The notes: a model not told the origin generated them from the sequence alone. A DNA stretch of 64,000 bases from Serpula lacrymans var. lacrymans S7.9 (GCF_000218685.1 NW_006763301.1:1240001-1304000), one strand, 5' to 3'; counted from the first letter of the stretch, positions 1 through 11,999 are shown. Numbers and translations are program-made.

Positions 1-26
1 TTCTCTCTTTCTCTCACATCGGATCT

Positions 27-337
27 GTTCGACACCCACAGCTCATCTCGAGCATTACCTCCAGACCAGGTTTCGACTCGGAACCGAGAAACCCTTGAAG
101 TCAGGTTGTCGTCCAATGACGCTTACTTTAATGGAACAAAAACCTGTGGAATAATATACATCACATCTTTTCATTCATTTCTTAATCTACAGACATAGAA
201 CATACGAAACCCTTGAAGTCAGGTTGTCGTCCAATGACGCTTACTTTAATGGAACAAAAACCTGTGGAATAATATACATCACATCTTTTCATTCTTTTCT
301 TAATCTACAGACATAGAACATACGAAACGCATAGAAA
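27..337. mobile_element. 311-bp insertion flanked by GATCT
   Basis: The paralogous unit at about 3141-3180 reads straight through from a CTCTCACATC..GATCT stretch into ATAAGAG. Here the same sequence is split by 311 bp, with GATCT on both sides (22-26 and 338-342). That is consistent with an insertion making a 5-bp target duplication. No inverted ends or coding sequence were recognised. It contains the 118-bp tandem duplication listed separately. It may be a small non-autonomous element or an LTR fragment. Confidence 0.45.
88..323. repeat. Two tandem copies of a 118-bp unit
   Basis: Positions 88-205 and 206-323 are the same 118-bp sequence, starting GAAACCCTTGAAGTC, with only about one difference (ATTCATTTC versus ATTCTTTTC). 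A third unit starts at 324 but diverges after GAAAC. The near identity implies a recent duplication. No open frame runs through it. Confidence 0.9.
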
Positions 338-1187
338 GATCTATAAGAGATCTAAAGCCAGAGAGTAAAATGCCAGCTCCGCCATATAGTAAGACATTTT
401 GTGTAAAAGTTTCCTGCAATGCACTATTTCCACTGGGGATACCTTCAGTCTCCGCCAGGCTTCGTTTTCTCGACAAGAAACAAAAGAACGAGAAGGGAGT
501 TTTTCAAATCAAGGTGCGGTATCTATGGGACATATAGCTTCGAGAACTGCTTATTTTGTTTCCATCTTTTTAGGCTTGGGTTCTTTTTAGGCTCGGGAAG
601 AATATTGTCAAAAGCAATGGATGAAGGATTATGATATCACACATTTCTCTGAAGATGCTGTTGGGCCCCGTGGCGTAGAACAGAGTGTAATAGGTGTGTC
701 GAATTTCTGTGAAATCATTCTGTATGGCAATGATGGGAAATAAGCAGAAACAAATGTTAACAACAACGCAGTCGAACTTGTGACAGGCTTGATTTTGCAA
801 GTACATGCCCATTTTGTGGTCAACACTTATAAATACTCGTGAACCCCACCGTTGGCACTATCACTGACTGATATAGGCATTTGGCTCCAATGTTCAACCC
901 TCATTTCGTACATTTAGTAATGTATATCGTGGGGTATTCGGCTTGTCCTTGCGTCTGGTTCTTCTATTCGTAAACTTCACTCGGACTCGTCACACATCTG
1001 TTCTTCCCCCATTCGAATCCAGCACTATCTTTCAACGGGGATCATGTCTATTTAACGGGGATCATGTCGTCTTGGCTTCCTTGTGATTTATAAGGCATCA
1101 GGTATTCTCCGTTATATCTCAGGTTTCCATCCCATCGCAGTGCTGACCTCCACACAACAGTAGCCTCATTCACCACCGCTGGCACCG
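338..1187 (+). repeat. Upstream module of tandem unit 1 (5' region of secreted-protein gene copy 1)
   Basis: This stretch recurs, diverged, upstream of the other gene copies: at 3137-3240 plus 6913-7300 plus 11772-12091 for copy 2 (interrupted by two transposons) and at 13727-14085 as a truncated module. Shared landmarks are the GCACTATTTCCACTGGGG block, CACACATTTCTCTGAAGATGC, TTTTGTGGTCAACACTTA and ATACTCGTGAACCCCAC. Short open frames here (for example 399-590) are not conserved between modules and are not genes. Confidence 0.8.
1088..1096 (+). promoter_or_regulatory. TATA-like element of secreted-protein copy 1
   Basis: TTTATAAGG lies about 90 bp upstream of the ATG at 1188, followed by a GGTATTCTCCGT..TATCTCAGGTTTCC block. 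The same arrangement is kept upstream of copy 2 (12000-12010) and, weakened to TTTAAAGG, upstream of copy 4. Conservation between paralogues supports a core-promoter role; this is inference. Confidence 0.45.
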
Positions 1188-2648
1188 ATGTATTCCTTCG
1201 CAACCCCTCTCGTTTCCTGGCTCTTCTTCACTGTTTTCACAGACATCTTGGTTGAAGCAAGATGCTATAATTGCAATACCAACAGTGTATGTCCATCGCT
1301 TTGATGATGCGCAGCTAATGGATATTGTCAATCAGATATCACGTCTCAGCTTGGCTGATGACGAGGCTGGATGGCCTGACCCCGGAGATGGTGTTGTTGA
1401 ACGCTGTCTTGGTGGTTCTGCCTGGTCAGTCTACAACGAGACTCCCGGGGCGTTTTACCCTTATGCTGCCGAAACCTCGTTCGAGTTTCCCGTCGACTAT
1501 GAAATCCTGTACTTGTTAGCTAGAGGTGGTGCAAACATCGGCACCATAACCATCGTCAACTCGAATGTTGTCAAAAATACGGCTGATGTCCTTGTGCACG
1601 TGGGTTACCACACACAGCAGGCGTTGGATCATGCCAATGTCTGTCTGCTGAATAAAGGCCCGGGGTATCATAATACTCAAGGTGTTGGCATTTATGTAAG
1701 TTGATTCTCATTATTATTTTAGGGCTGCCGCAAACCGCCTTGATACATTGTCAGACACCTATCGGATGGTTCCCTTCTGAGCAGGAAGGTCGCATGCACT
1801 TTGACGTCACAGTGACACTTCCCGCTACCCCCGGTGGCAAACCCCTGCAGATCAAGAGATTTGATATCACTACATCTCACTACTCCGTTCAAATCCAGGA
1901 TATCCAGAATTCAGTTTACTTTGACGATATCACAGTGCGTGCTGATGCCGCGGGTATCATGTCAAAGGTGACTTCTCGTGTTAAATCGTCCTTACCTTGC
2001 GCACTCAACCCGATTATTTTCTTATCAGTCCATCTCCGCACGTTCTGGCACGTTCATGTCAACTAAAGCGTATGTCAGGGGTGCCTTTAATGTTACTGAT
2101 GTATGGTTCTCAACAACCAGCGGACCCATTGATGTTCAAGTTGGCCATCGGGATGTGGGTTCGTATCTAACCAGAGTTCCTTTGGGGACGAACGAAAAGT
2201 GCGTGGAATCTATGCTAGCGAATACAGGGTTACTGATATTCCTAGCTCCATGCAATCAACGTTTTCTGAATACGCTACCAGCGGCGGCTCCTTCAGCGTC
2301 GATGCCAAAACCATAAATGGCCCGATCACTGTCTCTTATACAAATGCCCCAGTCGACTCTGTCCAAACATTCAACGCCGCTACAGAGGGTGCGCCCGTAG
2401 CAATAACCATGAGTAGTACATATGAAGGCAATTTTCGTCTCGAGACCAGTGGTGATAACCCTATTGTTGTGAGAGAGAGTGACGCGAAGGATCCTTCGGG
2501 AAGAGGAAGAGAACGAGTCCTGGTCAAAAACCCACAGGACGCGAGTCTCATGTATGGCACAGTGTATTGGGATCCTCAAGGACCGGGTTGGGAAGGAAGC
2601 TATATTACAATACGAACGAACAGGTCGCCCATCTGGCTTACCGTCTGA
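1188..2648 (+). CDS. Secreted cysteine-containing protein, tandem family copy 1
   Basis: Five exons (1188-1286, 1336-1695, 1755-1967, 2029-2198, 2246-2648) give about 414 residues. The start was chosen because it supplies a hydrophobic signal peptide (residues 1-24, ending VEA) and is conserved in all copies. Mature features are a CxxC at residues 26-29, the AGWPDPGDG motif, and Cys57 and Cys136. These four cysteines are kept in every copy and could form two disulfides. The C-terminal half has repeated GPI(D/T)V..Y and SSTYEG(N/D)F strands and a WxPxGPGW motif, suggesting a beta-rich fold loosely like fungal adhesin-type domains (DUF4097/DUF7330 style). I do not recognise a characterised function. 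Introns have consensus GT..AG ends and CTAAT or CTGAT branch sites. Confidence 0.8.
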
Positions 2649-3240
2649 GCAGTCAGATGGGTCACAGCTCTTCGCCGAATTGCAAAGTTACTACCTCGAG
2701 GTTAGGTTACTATCTATCTCAAATTCAGAGTATCTTTTTCTGTCATCTTGTTGTGCCTTTTTTGTCCAAATATTTTGTAACAAGTTTTGCAAAGAATAAA
2801 AGTCATTTCTTGTATCGATTATGGGTTCTAGTGCTCTAGAGATAATACGTAGTACAGTTACATCGGCGAATGTGGAAATTCCTTGTCCCGTCTTGCAATT
2901 GATTGTCATAATTTTGCCATTCAGTCGAAGTTGTGGTTCTGAGTGAGATGGCGTACTAACTTGCCTGCGAGTACTAGTGATGTGGCGCCCATCTTTCTTT
3001 TCTCGCGACCACATCAAATCCCAAATTTCGATTTTCTCGAATTTACTCCTAAAATTCACTACTGCATATCACCCTTCTTCATCATACATAATTTGTCCAA
3101 CGCACTGTGCTCGAGTCAGCGCGGCTCATTAAGTTCTTTCTTTCTCTCACATCAGATCTATAAGAGAGCTAAAGCCAGAGAGTAAAATGCCAGCTCGGCC
3201 TTATAAGACATTTTGTGTAGAAGTTTCCTGCGGTGCACTA
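2649..3240. other. 3' flank of copy 1 and junction into tandem unit 2
   Basis: The first 150 bp is the 3' flank shared with the other copies (TTTGCAAAGTTACT.. and TAACAAGTTTTGCAAAG, likely 3' UTR). About 2790-3110 is unique with no gene seen. From about 3137 the next unit begins (TCACATCAGATCTATAAGAG.. AGTAAAATGCCAGCTC), matching 338-425, and it is cut at 3240 by the pogo-like insertion. Confidence 0.6.
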
Positions 3241-6200
3241 CTGTACGTAGTTGTATGCAAGCAACGTCACAGGTCACAGGGGGTCGGTTGCGTTGCCTAA
3301 TGTACTAGTCGGTCACCGGTCACAGGGGGCTCGTTGCTATCAACTTTTCAGTCACACTAGGCTGAGGTCAAAATTGTAAAAATCGCAAAAAATCACAAAA
3401 AATCGCAAAAAAAATCGCGCAAACAGCAAAAATTTGATTCTAGAGCCCCTAAGTCTAAGGTAGAGTGCTTATGCGAGTACCATCCACATTCCAAGCCCAA
3501 ATATCATCCCCCTCAGCCAACCCCCGCAAGAAACCACCATCATGGACCGCAGTGTGCTCGGAAGATGCAATACCATGGCCCGCTGCTGAGAAGGGCATGC
3601 AACCCAACCCGTTTCCGAGTGCCTCCTGAATAACTGAACCAATCGGGACTTCGGAATCATCCATGTCGGCACCTTCGTTGTTGAAGTCATCTTCGGTGTT
3701 GACATGTTCGGAGTCAATGCCATAAACATCGCCAATCTTTGCATCAATCTCGGCTTTGAATGTGGGGTGGTCTTGAAGGTACTTCCGCAAGGCCGCCTTT
3801 GTGTCTCGGTGCTGTATGACCTCAGGAGAGAGGCACCACTGTTTTACTTGGCATTTTGACCAAGCCTAAATAAAGTCGTCAGGATGGTATGATACTGATA
3901 ATGAAATGGAGCTTACCTTGCGAACAAGCTCTGGGCCCTTACCCTGCTTGAACATGTCATAAACATGGACAGCAGGAGCAACTGTGGCATCCCGAAGAAC
4001 GGGTAGGGAGTGAGTGAATCGGACAGCTTCAGGTTTTAGACCACCGGCTAGCTGTTGACGGTGTGATTCAACTAAAAAGTTGAGAGACTCTTGTTTCAGA
4101 GCATGCTTTGTCACGCGCTGCAGTCCGACATCAGCAGGTTGATAGATGCCAGTGCCTAAACAGGATTAGCAATCTAACACAACCCGGTAGAGAATGAGGC
4201 TCACAGTTGGCAGGTACATAGATAACAAAGACATTCGGATGGTGGTGGCGGCAGTAGTTCCGAAATTCTTCCCCCGTGTGCACAGGATAGCAGTCAATGA
4301 ATAAGATTGACTTTTGATCCTCGGGAAGTTCTTCATCGCGGATGATCTTGTTTACATATGGAATGTACACGCACTCCATCCACTACCACAACAAATGATT
4401 AGCTGATGTGTTTGAAATTACAGCAAGTCATTAATGACATACCTCGACCATGGTCTTGAAGGTGCTGAAGTGGCTCGTCTTCTTAGGGCTATTGGCAAAT
4501 GTAAAATGAAAGCCTCTGTCGAGTGCTTCTTCCATACCCTTCGCATTGCCAGTAGGGCAGCTCTTTACTGATGCCCCACTCCACACTTGCTGGAAAGGTA
4601 ATAGATCGCCAGCACATGAGCTAGCCACCACAAGTGTGTAGGCCCGCTTCTCATCTTTCGAAGCGATGTTGACTTGCTTCGCACCCCTGTCATTAAAAGT
4701 GACATTGTTACCCGGAACCAGGTAAACACCTGTTTGATCCATATTGATAAGAAGCTGAAATAATTACATCAGATAACCTCGAAAAAGCAATCATAGAGGG
4801 ACTTACACTTAATGGAATGTCATACCAATTAGCGAGATGTACAATACGGAAAAATGCCGCCTCGCATAGATCATCGGCATTATCGGGGATATGAGCAGCA
4901 GCTCGAGTGCCCTTTCTGACTGACCAGTCAAGTGTACTTTCGAGAAAGTCCCTGACATATGACTGCCAACGCAAACATCAGCTTGAATTAATTTTACTCA
5001 CTGAAGAGCTGTATAACTGACCTCAGAGCAGAAGAAATCCCCACGATCGAGAAGTTCAGGTTGTCTCTCCTTGATCACCGCTATAAGTATTGATCGCGCA
5101 ACAAGAATATTAACCGGAACACCGGAAAGTCGAAGGTCCTTAAGCTGGGATGTCACCTCCTCGACAATCTCCCGATGCGGCGAGAGAATCCCAACGCGGC
5201 CAGTACGGGCAAGGACACTGCGACGTGCAACATTCTCGACTGTCTTCTTCGACCACTTCTTTCCCTTCTTGGAAATCCACTTAAAAACGGTTCCCCGATG
5301 GAGCTTTGCAAAAAGGCTCGGGTGGTCTTTCTGCAGCGTGCTAACAATGAATGTAGGTGACCAGGCGACTCGAGAGGCGACATTGTTGATGTGAACCCAA
5401 AGGTATGGATGATACCAGTTTGTGCGCGAGTGCCGATTCTGAATTGTGCCCTTCAACTTCACATTACGACCCTTCTTCCATATCTTGCCAGGCCTTGACA
5501 GTTCAGCAAGATCAGAGAGATCGGGGACACCAGCAGCCGGGGTTTCATGGCCGAGAACCATCTGTAACTGTGAGTACAAAAGTCGAAATGTGTTTGGCAG
5601 GGACTGACCTTTTTCATGATTTTCCCCGCTGAGTTCCTCTTACCACTCCGTATCTCTTTCGCTTTCTTGCTGAATCGGCTTTTCCTCTTCCTCTCTCGTG
5701 CACCCTCGCGCTTCTGGGTCTCTCTCAGATTCCGGACCATGGCTTCTCTAACTCGCTCATCCTCTGCCTCCTGTCTCGTCTCTGCCATCTCTCTCCTATT
5801 CTGTTCATCAGCCTCAGCCTTGCTCAGCTTCTTGAACCCAGAAAATGCGAAAAGGGTGGACTGTCTCTTCCGCACTGGCTTGGGCAATTCACCATCATCA
5901 ACATCATCTCCATCATGTTCATCATCGCTGTCATCCAGTGCAACCAGCCTCGGCATCTTGGGCTTGGCAGTTTCTCTCGCGCGCAGAGGCTCGGAATGGA
6001 CGCGAGGGGCCGTTGTCTCGGTGTCGGATGATGTGTCTGTGTCGTCGACGATGGTGATGGGTGTTACAGCTGTCCCTTTGACAGGCAACCTATCTCGTGC
6101 CTTCCGCGTTGGCCCTCTCTTCTTTAGCGCGGTTTTGATGGCAGGCTGTGCTGCTGACCCTTCATCCGATGATGAAAAGGCCATCTTTCTCCTGAGATAT

Positions 6201-6912
6201 GTTGTTTAACTTTCGGGTGACTGTTTGCTGACAATGGCCAACTCACTTTGATGTCTGCTTTACATTCTTAGCCCCGGACACCATAGCTGCGGCAATCAAC
6301 CTCTCGACCCAATTCATTATCAACTCGGCATCCCCTGGAGCCTCTCGCATCCCGTCTTGCAGCATCTTCAACAGTGTATCCAGGCTCTTCCCACGCTCAG
6401 TGATCTTCAGTGGTTCACCTCGGAGACTGTGGGCCTGGAAGCAAATTTCCAGGTTGTGATTGAGAGCATACCAGTGGCCATTTTCTTCAAGTTCCTCGCC
6501 GTCCAAGCCAAATCTGTACCGAGAGCTAGCGGGGTTCAGAGGGAGATCATCAGGTAAGCTTTTGAACAGTTTTGAGAGGTATTTTATGCGTGAAATGTTG
6601 TCAGAAGTATTACTTTTCAGCTCCATAGTGTCAGTGAAGTTGTTGTAGCAGTGCAAACGAGTCAAAATTCATTGTAAATTGGTATAAATTTCCTGGTACC
6701 TTAGCGGAGTTAAAGGCCACGAGGCTGGTTCATTGACCGATGCGAGCCCTTACCGACCGATGCAAGGCCTTTACCAGCCGTTACCGACTGTTCTCGGCCT
6801 CGGCGTTGCCAATCTCAGAAGTGTCACAGGTCACATTGACCTCGTTGCTAACTCTGGGGCAAACTCGGAGGTCACACCCTGGCGGCCGTTGCTTGCATAC
6901 AACTACGTACAG
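3241..6912 (-). mobile_element. Pogo-like (Tc1/mariner superfamily) DNA transposon, 3672 bp
   Basis: The ends are 26-bp perfect inverted repeats: CTGTACGTAGTTGTATGCAA.. at 3241 and its reverse complement ending at 6912. TA flanks both sides (3239-3240 and 6913-6914). The empty site is visible in the paralogous unit at about 423-436, where GCACTATTTCCACTGG is uninterrupted, so insertion at TA is directly supported. It carries one minus-strand transposase gene. An A-rich (AAAAATCGC)n tract lies inside the left end. Confidence 0.92.
3455..6665 (-). CDS. DDE_1-type transposase of the pogo-like element
   Basis: This is a multi-exon minus-strand gene. Exon 1 (from 6665) splices in frame to the next exon near 6190. 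That exon is acidic and Lys/Arg-rich, with a basic stretch before a DNA-binding-like region (HSRTNWYHPYLW.., KDHPSLFAKLHRGTVFKWI). The catalytic core follows: MDQTGVYLVPG near 4725 (first Asp), ILFIDCYPVHTGEEF near 4300 (second Asp), and QPADVGLQ near 4135 (third acidic residue). This matches the DDE superfamily endonuclease of pogo/Tigger-type elements. The C-terminus is acidic and ends at 3455. No disabling stop was noticed in the exons read, so the element may be young, but exact junctions are not resolved. The 197-residue open frame on the opposite strand (5616-6209) is a shadow. Confidence 0.8.
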
Positions 6913-7300
6913 TATATCCACTGGACACACTTTCACACTCTGCCGGGCTTCATTTTCTCTTATGACAAGGAACAAAATGAATGACAAATGACATTTTTAT
7001 CTTGAGGTGCGGTATCTAGGGGGCATATAGCTTCGAGAACTGTTTATCTTGTTTCCTTCCTTTTGGACTCGGGAAAGAATAATTGTCCAAATAATTGGAT
7101 GACTGATCATGATATCACACATTTCTCTGAAAATGCTATTGAACCGTGATGAATAGAGTTAATAGGTGTGTCTGATTCCATTCACTGAGTATGGTAATGA
7201 TGAGAAATAAGCAGAAACTTATATTCACAACGCAGCCGGACTCGTGACAGGCTTCAGTTTGTAAGCCCATCATGATTTTGTGGTCAACACTTAAGTATTA
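6913..7300 (+). repeat. Upstream module of secreted-protein copy 2, left part
   Basis: It matches 430-825 (GAGGTGCGGTATCTA.., ATATCACACATTTCTCTGAA.., TTTTGTGGTCAACACTTA). It is bounded on the left by the pogo-like element and on the right by the Harbinger element. Its continuation resumes at 11772. Confidence 0.8.
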
Positions 7301-7417
7301 GCGTCGTTCGAAGTAAACGCTGAAATATTTTCAGGAGCCTGAAAAAAAGAAAAGTGGATATTTGTAAGCGTCTGAAGCTGAAATAATTACCAGAAAGGGT
7401 CGGGTATAGATGAATTC
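7301..7417 (+). repeat. Left terminal inverted repeat of Harbinger element
   Basis: 117 bp from GCGTCGTTCG to GATGAATTC, repeated in inverted orientation at 11655-11771 with few differences. Confidence 0.9.
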
Positions 7418-7507
7418 TCGATCAGATATACAAAGTCAGACTACAAAGGTTGTATATATAAAAAATCAGATCAGATTGAGCCTCCCCCCCACAAATCCAT
7501 CGTAACT

Positions 7508-9139
7508 ATGAGTCGACACCGTCCTACAATCCGCGATCAGCATCTCAATGCTCTCGACAGTTTATTCATCAACTCACAAATGACGCTACTTAACAACTTG
7601 CTAGCTTCCCTGAAACAACCGGCCCAGTTGTCTATCGGCCTTTCAACGTCATCATCAAGTGATTCCGACTCCAGCGACTCGGTTAGCTCCAATGTGGGAT
7701 CAGAGTTGGGGTTGGGGCTCGATTTGGATAGCTTATCGCTTAGCGGTGGGTCTGACGGCATAGGCGAGTCGGATCGAGAATCTGATCGAGAGTCGGAGGG
7801 TGGTGAGGACAACGATGCCGAGGATATGGGGTATCAATCACATCCAATCACTCAGCTCACACTTATGCAGGTCACATCCGTAGTATACATGATGCTACAC
7901 AAAACGGTGGAAGAGACCAGGGTTTTTTTTCCCAAAGCACCTGCATTTCGGCAGCCCCAACTTGGCTTGCTTGAGTGGGCTCGCCATAACGACACCCGCC
8001 ATTTCTCGCGTAAGCTCCGCGTGCTTCCGGCAACTTTTGATGCAATCGTGACCCTGATCGAGAACCACCCAATATTTCATAACGAGTCCAACAACCCCCA
8101 GTATGCTGTTTCCCTCCAGCTCGCCATCTTTCTTGTTCGGGCCGGACATTACGGGAATGCTGCGTCATGCGATGATGTAGCCGAATGGGCTGGAGTATCA
8201 GCCGGCACAGTAGTGCTATCGACTAAGCGGGTGGTTGTCGCGCTCATTTCCCTGCATGACATGGTTATGTGCAAACCAACAAATGAGGAAAAAATAAAAG
8301 CTAAAGCTTATGCAGGGTCAAAGGTCTGCCCATCATGGCAAAACGGCTGGCTTTCAGTAGATGGGACAACATTCCCGCTGTTCCAAAAGCCAAGCCATTT
8401 TGGCGAGGCCTGGTACGATCGTTCATCAAATTACTCATTAAACGCTCAGGTGCGTTGTCCCGATCACAAATATTACATACAGATATTGACTAATTAATCC
8501 CAGATCGTTATCTTGCCGCACAATCTACGGATAGTTGACTACGGTCTGGGCCATACGGGCAGCGTCCACGACTCCTATGCATTTGAAAGCACTCAGATTT
8601 TTCGCGATCACACAGCATTTCTAGACGAAGGCGAGTGGCTGTGGGCAGACTCGGCATACCCCCTCCAAAAATGGTGTGTGGCGCCGTTTAAGCGTCCCAC
8701 AAATGGTAACCTTACGCAAAGCGAGCGCCACTATAACTACTACCTCTCGCGTATTCGGATCCGATCGGAGCATGCAATCGGCTTACTCAAGGGCCGATTT
8801 CAATCTCTGCGAGAACTCAGGATACAAATCAGTTCACACCAGAGGCATCAGTGGGCTGTTATGTGGCTACGTTCATGTTTTATTTTGCACAACTTGGTGA
8901 TTCTTATAGAAGGCGACAACAGTGCTGAAAGGTGGAATGATGATGGCGGGTTTGACAACCATGATGGGCGAGATGACAATCAGGGCGAAGCTTCCGAGGA
9001 TGTACCTGATGATATAGCCGTTGCCTGTGAGTTGCCAGAAGCACCTCGTGTCGTTGATGGGGTGAATATACCCGAGGGTCAGTTACTTCGTCATCGTTTA
9101 ATGCTGGGACTTTTTTCTAGTCATCTTTATGTAGACTGA
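7508..9139 (+). CDS. Harbinger transposase (DDE_Tnp_4 type)
   Basis: Two exons (7508-8449 and 8504-9139; intron GTGCGT..CCCAG with TTGACTAAT branch) give 525 residues. Residues about 45-110 are a Ser/Asp/Glu-rich low-complexity region. A helix-turn-helix-like segment follows (SLQLAIFLVRAG.., VAEWAGVSAGTV). The catalytic triad is visible: Asp in SVDGTTFPLF (before the intron), Asp in HTGSVHDSYAF (exon 2), and Glu in RIRSEHAIGLLKGRF. All three are intact. The C-terminal tail is acidic. It converges on the partner gene with about 125 bp between stops. The transposase excises and inserts the element in the nucleus; family assignment is confident. Confidence 0.92.
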
Positions 9140-9265
9140 ACCTGTAAACATTGAATGTAATACTTTGTTCACAAATACCACAACACTATGATTGCTCAAC
9201 AAACATACAAAAAATAAGATAGTACAGAGATAGCGATGATTCAGAACAAGCACGATAGTATGAAT

Positions 9266-11555
9266 TCACTCGTACAACCCCCCATCAACTGCCATTGAGT
9301 CTTCATTGTCATCAGCGTCATCATCAGCGTCATCATCACCGCTGTAATCTTTATAATTGTCCAATGCACGAGAATTGAAAGCAGAGGTGGATACGGAAGT
9401 GGAAGAGGAAGCAACAGGGCCAGAAATCGACTGCTCAAAGAAATTGGACACCAGTGAAGAGGGAGCAGGCGAGGTAGAGTTGTTGGCGAGAAGGGAAGAG
9501 ATGATGCTACTATCCACACCAGGGATATCCTTGACGGCTTGGATGAGTTTGAATTTCATTTCAAACATGTCCTTCTCGTGTTGTCGCTGTTCTCGTTCCC
9601 TTTGTACCTGACTTCTGTTAACTAACTGCAGCTTCTCCTTGAACTGTTCGTGTTCCAACACAGTGGCTTCCTTATCTTTCGACCGCCTGTCACTGCGTGC
9701 ACGTTCTGCTATGGCCGTGTACTTCGCATGCCTCGCGGCTACCTTACCTCCCTTAACTTGGAGTGCCTCCTGTGCAAGGCTTTGCTGTCCTTGCATAGCC
9801 TGCGCAACAGGCTCCATCACCTTCTGCATCAAGGACACATTGTCCTCAATATGAGATCGTGGTTGCTTACGTGGCCTGTCGTCCACCTTTGCAGACTGTG
9901 GGGTCCCAGCGTCCTTTGTACTGACCCTTCTGTCTGTGGTGATAAGACGCTCTGTGCTCACTTCGTTGCCTGACGATGTTGCTAACTGGGCCCGGAGTGT
10001 CTCTCTGACGGTCACAGCAGATGACCGTTTTCCCGATTTGACAATCTTTGCGGGCGCAGTTGCAGTAAGCTTAGATGGGACAGGGGGAGGAGGTGAGGCC
10101 AAGCGAGAAACGGGAGAAGACGGGGGAAGGTTCGCAAAGAAGCCAGGGTTAGGTGAGAGAGGAATGAGGTTCGCGCTGGGATTTGCACTGAAGCCAGACT
10201 GGCCAGAGGACGGAGAGCCTGGAGGTACGCTTGCGTAGAAGCTGGAGTGGCCCGAGGCGGGAGAAGCGGGAGCCTGGTTCATAAAGAAACCAGAGTGTCC
10301 AGACACGGATCCAGAGACAGGAGAACTTGGAAGCTGGAAGGGTATATCTTGAAATGGTACATCACGCACTTGTAGATGTCCGACTTCTAAACCTTGGAGA
10401 CCTCGAGGCTGCATATCGTCAAATGAAGAACCGAAAGAGTGGGAGGAATGGTTTGTCTGGAAAAGTGAAGAAAGGGATTGATGGTATGCTCCTGGGAAAA
10501 GGCTGGCGGCGTTTGAGTCAAAAAAACTAGGATCAGTTGCGATAGACGGTAGCGAAGGTAGTGATGAATTGTTTGGCAAGGAAGAAGCTGAAGATACCAT
10601 GCCAGAATTGGCGAGAGAACTACTGTGATGGTTGATATGTGGAGGGATTTGACTGAACTGAGCGAATTGATTGAACGGTTGGTGGACAAAGTTGTCATTC
10701 TGGAAATGCTGATAATCCTCATACCCATGGCTCTGGGGGAGAGGTTGTTGAGGTAGCTGATTGTGGACCTGCATTGCGGGTTCACTTGCTGCATGATGGT
10801 CAGCTCGACTCCGGCTACGCTTGTTTGGGAACAACATATCGAATGCCTGCGCCTCGTGATCCTGGTCTGGATCTGACGATGTTGTGAACGGATTATAGTT
10901 GGGGATTTTCCGCCAAAAGCCATGCAGACGGTTGAAGATCTTGAATTTTGTAGTGATCACGCCTATAAATAATGCAAATAGTCAGTGGTTTGTGCTACTC
11001 AAAGGAAAAGGCAACCTGAACTAACGTAGGAACGCACCAATTGGTCCTTTGTAGTCGGGGTTCCCTTCTAGTTGGTCAAAAGTGAGACCAGCTCCAGTAT
11101 GACCCAGCGTTGTACAAGATTGACGGTATTTTTTCTTGAGTCTGAACAGAAAGTTATGAGTTGGCCTGACTTGAATAGATGTGAGGGACAACGTACGAGG
11201 CAATGTGGTTATCGACAGCTTTTGCAAACCTTCCTGGATTGGCTTTGAGAGTGCTGCGTATGACTGGATCCCTATCTCCACTGAATACAAACTGAGCTAT
11301 CTCCCCATGTATCGTAACCTTGCTCGACTTTGCCTGACCCTTCTTCCTACTCTCTTTGTTGGCATCTTCCTGAGAGTCGGAGAAGAGCAGATGTCATTTC
11401 TGAACATTTTGTTCCAACCAATCCAGGAGACGATCTGTACGTTCCGACGTCCACTTAATGGTCAGGGGGCCTCCAGGCATCCCATTCTCGTCAAATTCAT
11501 CAATATCATCAAGATCATCGTTGTAGTCGTCGGCAGGTTGAGTAGAGCGAGACAT
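9266..11555 (-). CDS. Myb/SANT-like DNA-binding partner protein of Harbinger element
   Basis: The ATG at 11555 opens an acidic N-terminus, then a Myb/SANT-like trihelix region (TIKWTSERTDRLLDWLEQN ..) continued over short introns to LKKKYRQSCTTLGHTGAGLTF and PDYKGPIG. The last large exon (from about 10970 to the stop at 9266) has a long Ser/Pro/Gln-rich linker with repeated SPxSGxSGF units (10130-10330 on the map). It then has a charged helical segment (EHEQFKEKLQLVNRSQVQ..EREQRQHEKDMFEMKFKL) likely to be a coiled coil. Such proteins bind element ends and recruit the transposase. The first intron needs a GTTCAG donor, so exon 1-2 joining is less certain. Confidence 0.8.
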
Positions 11556-11654
11556 AGCGTGGGCGTAAAGAGACTAATAGCTGTGTCTGGTCAGTTCGAT
11601 AACACGCATCGGAATTTCAGGCGGAGTTAGCCCCATGAATTCTTTGGAAAAAAT

Positions 11655-11771
11655 GAATTCATCTATACCCGACCCTTTCTGGTAATTATTTCAGCTTCAG
11701 ACGCTTACAAATATCCACCTTTCTTTTTTTCAGGCTCCTGAAAATATTTCAGCGTTTACTTCGAACGACGC
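11655..11771 (-). repeat. Right terminal inverted repeat of Harbinger element
   Basis: Inverted copy of 7301-7417, ending CGAACGACGC directly before the TATTA repeat. Confidence 0.9.
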
Positions 11772-11999
11772 TATTAATACTCGTGAACCCCACAGTTGGC
11801 ACTGCACTATCCCTGACTGATATAGACATAGCTTCAATGTTCGACCCCTCATTCCGTACATTCAGTAATGTGCATCATGGCTTATTCGGCTTGTCCTTGT
11901 GTTTGGTTCTTCTATTCGTAAACTTGACTAAGACTTGTTCCCCCATTCAAATCCAGCATTATCGTTCAACAAAGATTATGTCACCGTGGTTTCCCTGCA

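Larger units (their letters stand above)
7301..11771 (+). mobile_element. Harbinger/PIF-like DNA transposon, 4471 bp
   Basis: It is bounded by long inverted repeats (117 bp each) starting GCGTCGTTCGAAGTAAACGC, with TATTA directly repeated on both sides (7296-7300 and 11772-11776). Flanking sequence rejoins to give the promoter module found intact at about 800-850 of unit 1. It carries two convergent genes, a DDE_4 transposase and a Myb/SANT-like partner, the usual Harbinger pair. The 5-bp direct repeat is longer than the 3-bp TWA usually quoted, so the exact boundary may be offset by a base or two. Confidence 0.92.

Noticed and set aside
399..634. Two overlapping short frames upstream of copy 1
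   Set aside because: The sequence is a repeated upstream module and the frames are not kept in the other modules.
1005..1025. ATTCGAATCC resembling a tRNA B box
   Set aside because: No A box or cloverleaf could be drawn around it; part of the repeated promoter module.
5616..6209. Plus-strand open frame (197 residues) rich in Ser and Leu
   Set aside because: Antisense of the acidic N-terminal exon of the pogo transposase; no motif.
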